DNA of 23,264 nt, from the NCBI GenBank assembly GCA_015494725.1, contig WGAR01000077.1, forward strand, positions 1-23,264, written 5' to 3'. The notes beneath the pieces are model-generated. The model saw only the letters and a program-made list of their open reading frames with translations. It was not told the origin of the DNA and made no database searches. Below are positions 1 to 7,567 of the stretch, piece by piece. Position 1 is the first letter of the stretch, and every line of letters begins with the position of its first letter. Source of the DNA: Thermodesulfobacteriaceae bacterium. Its GTDB lineage: Bacteria; Desulfobacterota; Thermodesulfobacteria; Thermodesulfobacteriales; Thermodesulfobacteriaceae. The position numbers and the translations under genes are program-made.

Positions 1-20
1 CGCAAGAAATCGTTAAAAAT

Positions 21-381
21 TGGTGGAGGCGGCGGGAATCGAACCCGCGTCCGGAGGTGCTTCAGCCTAAACTTCTACGTGCGTAGCCCGGGTAGCAAAT
101 CTCGGCCGGGAGAGAAGACCCGGGCGCTTCCTCCCGACCCAGCCTGCAGGATTCTCGGTTTAAGGGAGGCAGGCACCCCCTTAAACCCAGCCCGCTAACC
201 CGTCGCCCCGGGCTTCCCGCGGGCCGAGGAAAAACCCGGAGCGGGCGGCTCTATCCTTTAGGCCGCCAGAGCGTAGGCGTACTCGTCGGCACTTGTGTTT
301 TCCCCACCTTTTTTACGAGGCGGTGGGGACCTCGGCACGCCGTTTAGGCCTACACACCCCCGTCGAGCCCACTTCGCCCCC
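21..381 (-). ncRNA. ssrA: Transfer-messenger RNA (tmRNA, 10Sa RNA)
   Basis: tmRNA rescues ribosomes stalled on broken mRNA, acting with SmpB. On the minus strand the 3' end (from 21) shows a T arm with the GTTCGATTC loop and a complete, genome-encoded ACCA tail. The 5' end at 381 begins GGGGGCG, which pairs with CGCCTCC of the 3' acceptor strand over seven pairs, including one G-U. Both ends are therefore fixed by pairing and the RNA is 361 nt in one piece, not permuted. The tag reading frame lies at 258-290. The GC-rich stretches between tag and 3' end are consistent with the usual pseudoknots, which I did not fold. smpB lies immediately upstream on the same strand. Confidence 0.97.
258..290 (-). 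other. tmRNA tag reading frame (ADEYAYALAA, stop TAA)
   Basis: Reading the minus strand from 290 gives GCC GAC GAG TAC GCC TAC GCT CTG GCG GCC TAA, encoding ADEYAYALAA. The C-terminal ALAA is the degradation signal read by ClpXP and related proteases. GCC is chosen as the resume codon because it gives an A at position -4, as in E. coli tmRNA, and because an AGT triplet precedes it. The full tag on a rescued protein would add the alanine carried by tmRNA itself. Confidence 0.85.
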
Positions 382-413
382 GCTTTTAAAAGAACAAACC
401 TCTACTACCATCC

Positions 414-441
414 AAGATAACGCCTCTTCAGACTTTGTCCA
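414..441 (-). promoter_or_regulatory. Probable sigma70-type promoter of ssrA
   Basis: On the minus strand a TGGACA -35 box (436-441) and a TATCTT -10 box (414-419) are separated by 16 bp. The predicted start near 407 would leave a leader of about 25 nt to be removed by RNase P at 381. The promoter fits into the short gap after the smpB stop codon. An AT-rich run at 384-391 is too close to the mature 5' end to be the -10 box. Confidence 0.5.
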
Positions 442-454
442 GGGGAAGGAAAAA

Positions 455-910
455 CTATCGCAGCTTGCCTTTATAACGTCGCCTTAAGGCCCGCTCCTCC
501 TCGCGACGTTTGATGGTCTCCCGCCGGTCGTAAAGCTTCTTACCCCGGGCCAGGGCCAGTTCCACCTTGGCCCAGCCGTCCTTAAAATAAACCCGCAGAG
601 GAATAAGCGTATAGCCCCTTTCCGCCACCTTTCCGGCCAGACGGTTAATCTCCCGCTTGTGAAGAAGGAGCTTACGCGTGCGACGGGGATCCTCAAACTG
701 GGCCTCCCGGGAGAAGGGATAAGGGCTGATGTGCATGTTGTAAAGAAAGACCTCCCCGTTAATCACCCGGGCAAAACTATCGGCCAGATTGACCCGGCCC
801 ATGCGCAACGACTTCACCTCCGGACCGGTGAGCACAATGCCGGCCTCGTAGGTCTCCTCTATGTGATAGAGATAGCGGGCCTTTTTATTGGTAGCTACAG
901 TCTTTTCCAT
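455..910 (-). CDS. smpB: SsrA-binding protein SmpB
   Basis: SmpB binds the tRNA-like domain of tmRNA and delivers it to the stalled ribosome, with its C-terminal tail reading the empty mRNA channel. The 151-residue protein has the typical order: an N-terminal KKARYLYHIEETYEAGI strand, the GPEVKSLRMGRVNLADSF core motif, the LLLHKREI segment, then KKLYDRRETIKRREEERAL leading into a basic tail ending RRRYKGKLR. The ATG at 910 is preferred over a longer reading frame starting at 937 because a GGGTGAAGAG stretch lies just before it and because known SmpB proteins begin close to this point. ssrA is 73 bases downstream on the same strand, so the protein and its RNA partner are neighbours. Confidence 0.97.
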   Translation of the reverse strand: MEKTVATNKKARYLYHIEETYEAGIVLTGPEVKSLRMGRVNLADSFARVINGEVFLYNMHISPYPFSREAQFEDPRRTRKLLLHKREINRLAGKVAERGYTLIPLRVYFKDGWAKVELALARGKKLYDRRETIKRREEERALRRRYKGKLR

Positions 911-963
911 CTCTTCACCCAGAGAGTAACTTAACACGAAGCGGGGAGGAAGGCTACGGACAA

Positions 964-1560
964 CTAAGGCCGGAGCACCCGATCGGCCCGCATCAACAAA
1001 GATAATATCTCGTACATGTTGCTGGCCTGACCCACCCGCAATTTATCTTCCAGATCATAATGCGAAAGGCAGGTCCAGCAGGAAAAGATCTTTACCCCCT
1101 TCTCCTCCAGCTCTCTTAGCACCGAAAGGACCGGTGAACCCTCCACGGTAAGGAAAACCCCCCGATTATAAAAGACCAAAGCCTGTGGAAGCGGAGAAAC
1201 CTGGGGGAGAGTGCGCAGAAAATTGAGCAGGAGTTTACGACCCAGTTCTTCATCCCCCTCCCCCATGCGGTCCGAATCTAGCAGAATCACCCGAAATATC
1301 CCCTCCGGACGCTCGCACGAGACCCCCTCCACCGGACGGCCACTACCCTTCTTGACCACCTCCAGGATAAAATATCCCGCCTCCTCCTTCACCTGCAAAG
1401 GATACCCCTGCGAAGAAACAAACCGGGAGACATTCTGGACCGCCGCCTCATTATCCACCAGTACCCGCAGCACCTCCCCTTCGGAAAGCCCCTCCAGGGC
1501 CTCCTTGGTCTCCAACACCGGCTGCGGACAGGCCAAACCCCGACAATCTATCTCCCGCAT
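964..1560 (-). CDS. yedF: Selenium-metabolism YedF-like sulfurtransferase (TusA domain plus DsrE-like domain)
   Basis: Residues 1-75 form a TusA/SirA-like domain with the conserved DCRGLACPQPV motif, whose Cys11 is the likely persulfide or selenide carrier. Residues 88-198 form a DsrE-like domain ending in SCWTCLSHYDL (Cys161 and Cys164) and the SNMYEIL segment. This two-domain layout of about 200 residues matches the YedF proteins that co-occur with selenium metabolism (selD) in anaerobes. The substrate here is inferred from the family. The ATG at 1560 lies directly before MREIDCRGLACP, the usual N-terminus. smpB follows after 53 bases on the same strand, with no clear promoter between them. 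Confidence 0.88.
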   Translation of the reverse strand: MREIDCRGLACPQPVLETKEALEGLSEGEVLRVLVDNEAAVQNVSRFVSSQGYPLQVKEEAGYFILEVVKKGSGRPVEGVSCERPEGIFRVILLDSDRMGEGDEELGRKLLLNFLRTLPQVSPLPQALVFYNRGVFLTVEGSPVLSVLRELEEKGVKIFSCWTCLSHYDLEDKLRVGQASNMYEILSLLMRADRVLRP

Positions 1561-1596
1561 AACCCGAACCCTCTACCGTATCTTACTTTTTAAGTT

Positions 1597-1634
1597 ATTG
1601 AATGTTTCCCATAAATCAAATTGAAAAGTTCAAT
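1597..1634. promoter_or_regulatory. AT-rich upstream region of yedF with inverted repeat
   Basis: The gap between degP and yedF (1561-1696) turns AT-rich from about 1585 to 1640, in contrast to its surroundings. It holds a perfect inverted repeat, ATTGAA-AAG-TTCAAT, at 1620-1634, and another ATTGAA half-site at 1597-1602. A promoter for yedF, smpB and possibly ssrA is expected here. Candidate boxes on the minus strand are weak (TTGATT, 16 bp, TAACTT), so no exact promoter is claimed. Confidence 0.35.
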
Positions 1635-1670
1635 AAATAGACCAAGCAAAGATTTAGGCTTCGGATGAGA

Positions 1671-1692
1671 GGGCGGGCCCGAAGACCCGCCC
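1671..1692 (-). terminator. GC-rich hairpin after degP, likely end of the trpB-to-degP operon
   Basis: On the minus strand, a 9-bp stem GGGCGGGTC/GGCCCGCCC (one G-U pair) is closed by a TTCG tetraloop of the stable cUUCGg type. It begins four bases after the degP stop codon. No clear T-run follows, so it may be a weak intrinsic terminator or a 3'-end stabilising hairpin. Confidence 0.6.
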
Positions 1693-1696
1693 TGGA

Positions 1697-3208
1697 TTAA
1701 CGGGAAATGACCACGAAGCGGCGAAAACGCTGATCTCTTACCAGCATAAGAATCCGCCCGGACCTCAGGGAAGGCCGCAGGGCCTCATAAAACTCTTCCA
1801 GGGTCTTAACCGGCTTGCGGTTGACCTCTTCGATAAGCTGCCCGGGGCGAAGGCCGGCCATAGCCGCTGGACTACCCGGAGCCACCGCGGAAATGACCAC
1901 CCCCTTTCGCACCCTGTAACCCAGTTCCCGAGCCAGATCCGGGGTGAGTTCCCGAACCCGGAAGCCCATTTCATCCAGAAATTTCTCTACCGCCGGAGCC
2001 GAGGCCACCTCCTCGGCCCGCGGGAACTCCCCGATGGTCACTTCCAGGGTGATCCGGTGTCCCTCACGGATAACCCCGATGGGGACCCGGGTCCCGGGAT
2101 GGGTTAGCCCTACAAAGGTGCGTAACTCCGAGGAATTCCGCACCGGTTTTCCGTTGTAGCTTACGATCACGTCTCCCCGCTTAAGACCGGCCTTGGCCGC
2201 CGGCGACCCCTTCATGACCTGGGCCACCAGAGCCCCTTCCGTACTCTTGAGCCCGAATTCCTCGGCCAGAGCCGGAGTAAGATCCTGCACCACCACCCCC
2301 AGCCATCCCCGGACCACCTTACCCTTTTTGATCAGCTGCTCCGCCACCGCCTTGACGATATTGATGGGGATGGCAAAACCTATCCCCATGTATCCGCCGG
2401 ACCGGGTAAGGATGGCGGTGTTCATCCCCACCACCTGGCCCCGGAGATTGATCAGCGGACCTCCGGAATTGCCGGGATTGATGGCCGCATCGGTCTGAAT
2501 GAAATCTTCGTAATCGGTAATCCCCAGCCCGCTTCGCCCTTTGGCACTCACTATCCCCACGGTAACCGTGTGGCTTAGCCCGAAGGGGTTACCGATGGCG
2601 ATTACCCATTCCCCCACCTGGATCTTATCCGAATCTCCCAGAGGAATGGTGGGAAGATTCTTCCCGTTTATCTTGAGCACCGCCACATCGGATTGCGGGT
2701 CCCGCCCCAAGACCTTGCCCCGATAGGTGCGTCCATCCGCCAGCTGTACTATGACCTTGTCCGCCCCGGCCACGACATGGTTGTTGGTGAAAATGATCCC
2801 ATCAGGACTCACAATAAACCCCGAACCGGCCCCCCGTTCCTTAAACTTTCGGGGAACCTGCGGGAAAAAGCGGTGCAAAAAATCGTCTCCGAAAAAGTCG
2901 AAAGGAAAGGGACCGAAAGGAAAGGGCAGGGGTTCCTTCCGGATCACGGTCTTCTCCACCTGGATGAAGACCACCGCCGGAGCGGCCCTCTTCACCACCG
3001 CGGCAAAAGCCCGGGATACCGCCTCGGCGATCTCCAGATCGCGCGAAGAAACAGGAGGAAGCGTTTTTTTCTGCACCCTGCTGCCGGGTTCTACCCTTTT
3101 GACCCGAAAGAGACTATCCCATAGCCCCGGAGCAGCCGAGGCCGGAAGCCCCAACATGAAGAAAAACAGAAGACCTAGGGCATATATCTGGATCCTTCTC
3201 CGGTACAT
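1697..3208 (-). CDS. degP: Periplasmic serine protease of the DegP/HtrA (Do) family
   Basis: This is a trypsin-like S1C protease and chaperone expected to act on misfolded proteins in the periplasm. The 503-residue protein has an N-terminal basic and hydrophobic signal sequence ending near ASAAP, a protease domain with His144 (TNNHVV), Asp174 (SDVAVL) and Ser248 (GNSGGPL), and two PDZ domains at roughly 295-385 and 400-500. A Phe/Pro-rich loop (about 94-116) sits where the regulatory LA loop is expected. The ATG at 3208 is chosen because AAAGGAGG lies six bases before it. A TTG one codon earlier is less likely. The start overlaps the stop of the diadenylate cyclase gene (TGATG), implying coupling. 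It is the last gene of the operon. Confidence 0.95.
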   Translation of the reverse strand: MYRRRIQIYALGLLFFFMLGLPASAAPGLWDSLFRVKRVEPGSRVQKKTLPPVSSRDLEIAEAVSRAFAAVVKRAAPAVVFIQVEKTVIRKEPLPFPFGPFPFDFFGDDFLHRFFPQVPRKFKERGAGSGFIVSPDGIIFTNNHVVAGADKVIVQLADGRTYRGKVLGRDPQSDVAVLKINGKNLPTIPLGDSDKIQVGEWVIAIGNPFGLSHTVTVGIVSAKGRSGLGITDYEDFIQTDAAINPGNSGGPLINLRGQVVGMNTAILTRSGGYMGIGFAIPINIVKAVAEQLIKKGKVVRGWLGVVVQDLTPALAEEFGLKSTEGALVAQVMKGSPAAKAGLKRGDVIVSYNGKPVRNSSELRTFVGLTHPGTRVPIGVIREGHRITLEVTIGEFPRAEEVASAPAVEKFLDEMGFRVRELTPDLARELGYRVRKGVVISAVAPGSPAAMAGLRPGQLIEEVNRKPVKTLEEFYEALRPSLRSGRILMLVRDQRFRRFVVISR

Positions 3209-4197
3209 CAAACGCCTCCTTTCAAGGTTTTGGGTTCATGGGGCCATTCCGAGGGGGCCCGCGGACCCGCATAGAAGGCCCGGCGCCACTCGGTTTCCGG
3301 CCCCAGAGGATGGGGTTTCTCGATCTCCATCACGATCTTTCCGTTGCGAAACACGGTTACCGTCCCGGTGGATTCGCTCACGGTAATGGCCACCGCCCGG
3401 GTAAGCGCGGTAATGGCCGCAGCCGAACGATGCCGCGCCCCCAGACCGCTCGGGATCTCCTCGCTTACCACCCCGGTGCGAATATAGGCCCCGGCACTCT
3501 CGATTACTCCGTCTCCCCGGATGACAAAGGCACCGTCCAGGAGGGCGAATTCCTTGACCGTCTCCTCCAGGTGAGGATCCAGGATATTGCGTTCATTTTC
3601 CGGGTAGCCCCGAAAGGGATTGATGACCATCTGATCACAGTGTTGCAGAACCTGATCCGTATCTCCCAGGATAAAACAGGTTCCCACGGGTTTGCCCTCT
3701 CGCCCCTGGGTGGCCAGGATGATGGCCAGCGATAGCACCCTCTGGAAGACCTCCGGTTTCACGATCTCCTTGAGATCCTCGAGTTGCGAAATGGCGAAGA
3801 TCTCAAACTCGCTCTCCAGATCCAAAATAAAAAGACTATCCAGGTGTCCGCTTTCCGCCACCCCAGAAAGGCAGATCAACAGATCCCGGTGCGTAAATAA
3901 CCCCCGGGCCACCCCGATGAGCACCGCCACCTTGACCTGTCCCAGCCGGGTGAGTTTGATCTCCGGCACCAGGATCACCTCCGCCCCCTCCGGAGGAGAG
4001 TAATTCTCCTCCCGGGTAACCAGAACCAGTCTATGTCCCCGGATGTGCTGAAGGAACCTCCCCAGCTCCTCTCCGCTGGGAAAAACATCGGCATAGACCA
4101 GGATGGCGCTGGAGGGAAGGGCTTCGCTTAGATCCGCCGCGTAGTGCAAAAACTTTTCCGTAATCGCCTCCCGCTGATAGTCCTTTTTATCCTCCAC
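3208..4197 (-). CDS. Diadenylate cyclase (DisA_N/DAC domain) with N-terminal pyruvate-kinase-C-like domain
   Basis: The C-terminal DAC domain (about 200-295) carries the two hallmark motifs, DGA at 221-223 followed by VIRGDG, and GLGARHRSAA at 251-260. It should therefore make cyclic di-AMP from two ATP. Residues 10-140 look like the alpha/beta domain related to the pyruvate kinase C-terminus, an arrangement reminiscent of archaeal DacZ. No membrane segments and no DisA helix-hairpin-helix DNA-binding domain are visible, so it is neither CdaA nor full DisA. The start is a GTG at 4197, preceded by GGGGAGG at suitable spacing. It overlaps the exonuclease gene by 11 bases and degP by one base. 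Confidence 0.85.
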   Translation of the reverse strand: MEDKKDYQREAITEKFLHYAADLSEALPSSAILVYADVFPSGEELGRFLQHIRGHRLVLVTREENYSPPEGAEVILVPEIKLTRLGQVKVAVLIGVARGLFTHRDLLICLSGVAESGHLDSLFILDLESEFEIFAISQLEDLKEIVKPEVFQRVLSLAIILATQGREGKPVGTCFILGDTDQVLQHCDQMVINPFRGYPENERNILDPHLEETVKEFALLDGAFVIRGDGVIESAGAYIRTGVVSEEIPSGLGARHRSAAAITALTRAVAITVSESTGTVTVFRNGKIVMEIEKPHPLGPETEWRRAFYAGPRAPSEWPHEPKTLKGGV

Positions 4198-4765
4198 AGG
4201 CCGCCTCCCCGAACTCGCCTTGCCGGAACAGGATGCAGGCCTTTTTCAGCAAAAACCGGAGATTGCTTACATCCTCTCGATTATAAAGCAACAAGGTGCG
4301 CAGGGCCCGACGATCCTTTCGCTGGACCCATCTTTGCCAGAGCTTAACCGCATCGTAACCGGAAAGCCCCCGTGTCCTGCGGGAGAGGCCGAAAAGAACC
4401 TCCAGTTTCTTCAGCCCTCCTCGATACCCCAGCTGCCGGTAAAGCTGACACAGGTCCAGATGTAGAAGGGGGGTGGATAGCTCCGGGAAGCGGGCCCGGA
4501 GAAAAGGAAGATCGAAGCGGGCCCCTCCGAAGGTTACCCATACCGGGTATCGCGCCAGATAGGAAACGCCCTTTTCCAGATTAAAACCGGCCACAAAGGC
4601 CCGATAGCGCCTCTCCACCATGGTTCCCAGCACGGTAATGCCGTTCCTTTCCTTGGAGAGACCCTCGGTTTCTATATCCAGAAAAAGGATATATCTTTCC
4701 GGGTCCCGGCGAAGCCCCAGAGCCAGATCCGCAGGGAGCCCTTCCAGATAAACATCCGGGATCAT
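4187..4765 (-). CDS. Predicted RNase H-like 3'-5' exonuclease (YprB/RNase_H_2 type, DEDDy)
   Basis: The 192-residue protein has a DEDD exonuclease layout: LDIETEG with Asp30 and Glu32, VTFGGARFDLPFL with Asp85, an HLDL segment at Asp104, and YNREDV with Tyr161 and Asp165. The Tyr-x3-Asp spacing places it in the DEDDy class. It resembles the stand-alone YprB-like ribonuclease H superfamily domain. The substrate (DNA or RNA) cannot be told from sequence. The ATG at 4765 overlaps the PPIase stop as ATGA, and the 3' end overlaps the diadenylate cyclase by 11 bases, so it is embedded in the operon. Confidence 0.8.
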   Translation of the reverse strand: MIPDVYLEGLPADLALGLRRDPERYILFLDIETEGLSKERNGITVLGTMVERRYRAFVAGFNLEKGVSYLARYPVWVTFGGARFDLPFLRARFPELSTPLLHLDLCQLYRQLGYRGGLKKLEVLFGLSRRTRGLSGYDAVKLWQRWVQRKDRRALRTLLLYNREDVSNLRFLLKKACILFRQGEFGEAACGG

Positions 4766-5625
4766 GGAAGATTCTCCAGATGCACCTCCACCGGGTATTT
4801 CTTACGTAATTCGCGCAGGAGCGCCATCAGGCGCTGATTCTTTTTTTTCTCCAGGAGATCCTTGCGTACCTGCTCTTTCACCTTTTTATAGGGCTGAACC
4901 TGAGCCGGTATGCGCGCCGAAACCCGTACAATATGATACCCGAAACGGGTCCGGATCGGCGGACTGATCTCTCCCACCTTGAGCTTAAAGACCGCCTTTT
5001 CGAACTCGGGAATCATCTGGCCCCGGGAAAAGAGCCCCAGGTCTCCGCCCTTGTCCCTGGTGCCAGGGTCCTGGGAATATTTCTTGGCCATGGTGGCAAA
5101 ATCGGCCCCGGCCAGAAGTTTCTGCCGGATCTCCCGGGCCTTGGCCAGCGCCGCGGCCTCGGTTTTCTTGTCCGCCCCCTCCGGAACCCGAATCAGAATG
5201 TGCTGGGCCTGAATCCTTTCCGGAAGGGTATAGTCTTTCTTGTGCCGGAGATAATACCGCTGCATCTCGGCCTCGGTGACCTTAAGCCCGGAAAGGACCT
5301 TCCTTTCAAAATAATGCCGGGCCAGAATCATGCGCGTCTGTTCCTCTATCTCGGCCCGGATCTGGGGATCTTTCTCCAGCCCGGCCTCCTTTCCCCCAAG
5401 GCCCAGAAGGTTGATCTCCACCCAGCGCTCCACCAGAACCTTCTTCATCTCCGGTTTAAGGGAAAGGAGGGCTCGCAACTGGGGATTCTGGGCAAGCTCT
5501 TTGGCAAAATCCGCCCGGGTAAGGGTGTAGGGCCCCACCCGGGCGATGACCGTCGAATCCTTAGCCTGGACCGGAAAAGTAAAAAGAAAGAAAAAAAGAA
5601 CGACCCCCCAGCAAACTCTGGACAT
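4762..5625 (-). CDS. Exported parvulin-type peptidylprolyl isomerase (PpiC/SurA/PrsA-like)
   Basis: The protein is a likely periplasmic folding factor. It starts with a short signal peptide whose hydrophobic run VVLFFFLFTF ends at VQA, with probable cleavage after Ala21. Residues 22-135 form a helical SurA-like N-terminal region. Residues 138-236 are the rotamase domain, with IQAQHILI, the SQDPGTRDKGGDLGLF loop, and FGYHIVRV. A charged helical tail follows. I see no lipobox cysteine, so it is not PrsA-like in anchoring. The ATG at 5625 is chosen because AGGAGG lies six bases upstream. A longer frame to 5661 has no such site. It follows dapF by 29 bases and overlaps the exonuclease gene as ATGA. 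Confidence 0.9.
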   Translation of the reverse strand: MSRVCWGVVLFFFLFTFPVQAKDSTVIARVGPYTLTRADFAKELAQNPQLRALLSLKPEMKKVLVERWVEINLLGLGGKEAGLEKDPQIRAEIEEQTRMILARHYFERKVLSGLKVTEAEMQRYYLRHKKDYTLPERIQAQHILIRVPEGADKKTEAAALAKAREIRQKLLAGADFATMAKKYSQDPGTRDKGGDLGLFSRGQMIPEFEKAVFKLKVGEISPPIRTRFGYHIVRVSARIPAQVQPYKKVKEQVRKDLLEKKKNQRLMALLRELRKKYPVEVHLENLP

Positions 5626-5654
5626 TATTTCCTCCTTTGTCTCTTTTGGGTATT

Positions 5655-6488
5655 CTAACACCCGGATTTTTCGTCCGAAAGGGCTTCCGGATGGAGAAAG
5701 GCCCGATAGATGCGACGGGTCTCCCCCTCCAGAAAGATCCTTTCCTCCTCAAGATAAACGCGAAGGACCTCGCCTCCGCGGGTACGGACGGAGACCGGCG
5801 GGGAGACCAGGCCCAGTTTTACCGCCACATAGGCCGCAGCCGAGGCCCCGGTACCGCAGGCCAGGGTCTCGCCCTCCACCCCGCGCTCATAGGTGCGCAC
5901 CGAAAGCCCTCCCCCAGGGAGGACCTTAACGAAGTTCACGTTGGCCCCGGCCGGGGCAAAGCTTTCGTGAAACCGGATCTTTCGCCCCAGCTCCTCCACG
6001 GCCACCCCCTCAAGATCCTCCACCAGGACCACCGCGTGCGGAACCCCGGTGTTTACGAAATGGACCCGGAGGCTCTCCCCGGAAAGGGAAAGAGCAAGAT
6101 CAAGCCTTAGGTCCCTCGGGGGAGTGAGTTCCACCTTTACCCTTTGGCCATAGACTTCGGCCCGGATCTCACCGGCGAGAGTCTCAAAGGTAAGCCTCGG
6201 GCCGGAGATTCCCTCCTCCACCGCAAAGCGGGCCGCACAGCGGCCCCCGTTTCCGCACATCTCGGCCTCGGAACCGTCGGCATTAAAAAAACGCCAGGAG
6301 AAGGCATTCCGCGGATTTTTCGGAGGCTCAATGAGGATCAGCCCGTCGCCCCCCACCGAAACCCTCCGCCGACAGAGCCTTCGGGCAAGCTCCGGCCCCT
6401 CGGAAGGAGGAATCCTTCCGTCAAAGTTCTTGATCAGAATGAAGTCGTTTCCCGAGGCCTGCATCTTCACGAAAAAGATCTCCCTCAT
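5655..6488 (-). CDS. dapF: Diaminopimelate epimerase
   Basis: DapF converts LL- to meso-diaminopimelate for lysine and peptidoglycan synthesis. The 277-residue protein has the two catalytic cysteines in their usual settings: Cys78 in MCGNGGRC and Cys211 in ACGTGAS. It also has the N-terminal FVKMQASGNDF and the FFNADGSEAE motif. The ATG at 6488 is chosen over a TTG at 6494 because it forms an exact ATGA overlap with the aroB stop and leaves the canonical N-terminus MREIFFVKM. It lies in the trpB-to-degP operon, followed by the PPIase gene after 29 bases. Confidence 0.97.
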   Translation of the reverse strand: MREIFFVKMQASGNDFILIKNFDGRIPPSEGPELARRLCRRRVSVGGDGLILIEPPKNPRNAFSWRFFNADGSEAEMCGNGGRCAARFAVEEGISGPRLTFETLAGEIRAEVYGQRVKVELTPPRDLRLDLALSLSGESLRVHFVNTGVPHAVVLVEDLEGVAVEELGRKIRFHESFAPAGANVNFVKVLPGGGLSVRTYERGVEGETLACGTGASAAAYVAVKLGLVSPPVSVRTRGGEVLRVYLEEERIFLEGETRRIYRAFLHPEALSDEKSGC

Positions 6489-7567
6489 GCGCAAAGCCCC
6501 TGAAGCACCTCAAGGATTACCTCCCGGGGAGGATCCTGGTAAAAGACGAACTCCCCGATACGCTTTAAAAGGACCATGGTAAGACGTCCCTTCCAGACCT
6601 TTTTGTCCGCAGAAAGAAAGGAAAGCACCCGCTCGGAGGAGACCCCCGAGGGAAGCCTCGTGGGAAGCTTAAGGCGGGAAAGGAGGGCCTCAAGTCTTTC
6701 GGCCACCGGTTCTTCGGCCACCCCGAGGGCTTCGGAAAGCCTTGCCGCAGCCACCATCCCCACGGAGACCGCCATCCCGTGAAGGATCTCGTAGTTTAAG
6801 GCCGCCTCCAGGGCATGGCCCACGGTGTGCCCGAAGTTTAAGACCCGCCTTAAGCCCGCCTCCCTTTCGTCCTGCGAGACCACTTCGGCCTTAAGCCGGC
6901 AACTCTCATAGATAACATGCTCCAGCACTTCGGGCTCATAAAGAAATAGGCGTCCGGCCTCGCGCTCCAGGAAGGAAAAGAGGTCCGCGCTTAAGCTTGC
7001 CCCGTATTTTACCACCTCGGAAAGTCCGTTCCGGAAATGTTCCTCGGGAAGGGTGGAGAGCACCCCGTAGTCGATATAGACCCGGCGGGGTTGATAGAAG
7101 GTGCCGAGGAGGTTTTTCCCCTCCGGGAGGTCCACCCCGGTTTTTCCCCCCACGGAACTGTCCACCTGGGCCAGGAGGGTGGTGGGCACCTGGATATAAG
7201 GCACCCCCCGGAGATAGATGGAGGCCAGGAATCCGGCCAGATCCCCGGTGACCCCCCCGCCCACGGCCAGCACCGCGCTCTTGCGGTCAAACCCCGCCCG
7301 GACCATGGCCCGGGCGAGTTCCACCACGGTCTCCATGCGCTTTGAGGCCTCCCCCGGGGGGAAGGAGAAGATCTCGGCCCGGAACCCGGCTTCCGAAAGC
7401 AGACGGCAGAGGTCCTCGGCCACAAGCTCCCGCACCGTCTCGTCCGAGACCAGGGCCAGATCCCGCACCTCAAGCACCCGGGGAAGGTCCTCCGGAAGCT
7501 CGGTAAGGATCCCCCCGCCGATAAGGATCTCGTAGGGTTCTCTCGTAGAAACGGTAAGGACTCTCAT
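6485..7567 (-). CDS. aroB: 3-dehydroquinate synthase
   Basis: AroB makes 3-dehydroquinate from DAHP, the second step of the shikimate pathway, using NAD and a divalent metal. The NAD-binding part shows GGGVTGDLAGF (103-113) and QVPTTLLAQVDSSVGGKTG. Metal ligands are Glu184 (GLSEVVKYG), His247 (NFGHTVGHALE) and His263 (LHGMAVSVGM). The length of 360 residues is normal. It starts with ATG inside the trpA stop (ATGA) and ends with ATGA into dapF. Its position beside trpBA groups chorismate supply with tryptophan synthesis. Confidence 0.97.
   Translation of the reverse strand: MRVLTVSTREPYEILIGGGILTELPEDLPRVLEVRDLALVSDETVRELVAEDLCRLLSEAGFRAEIFSFPPGEASKRMETVVELARAMVRAGFDRKSAVLAVGGGVTGDLAGFLASIYLRGVPYIQVPTTLLAQVDSSVGGKTGVDLPEGKNLLGTFYQPRRVYIDYGVLSTLPEEHFRNGLSEVVKYGASLSADLFSFLEREAGRLFLYEPEVLEHVIYESCRLKAEVVSQDEREAGLRRVLNFGHTVGHALEAALNYEILHGMAVSVGMVAAARLSEALGVAEEPVAERLEALLSRLKLPTRLPSGVSSERVLSFLSADKKVWKGRLTMVLLKRIGEFVFYQDPPREVILEVLQGLCA

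Noticed and set aside
1..20. Terminator after ssrA
   Set aside because: A run of five T follows the CCA end on the minus strand, but no preceding hairpin outside the tmRNA is visible and the window ends here.
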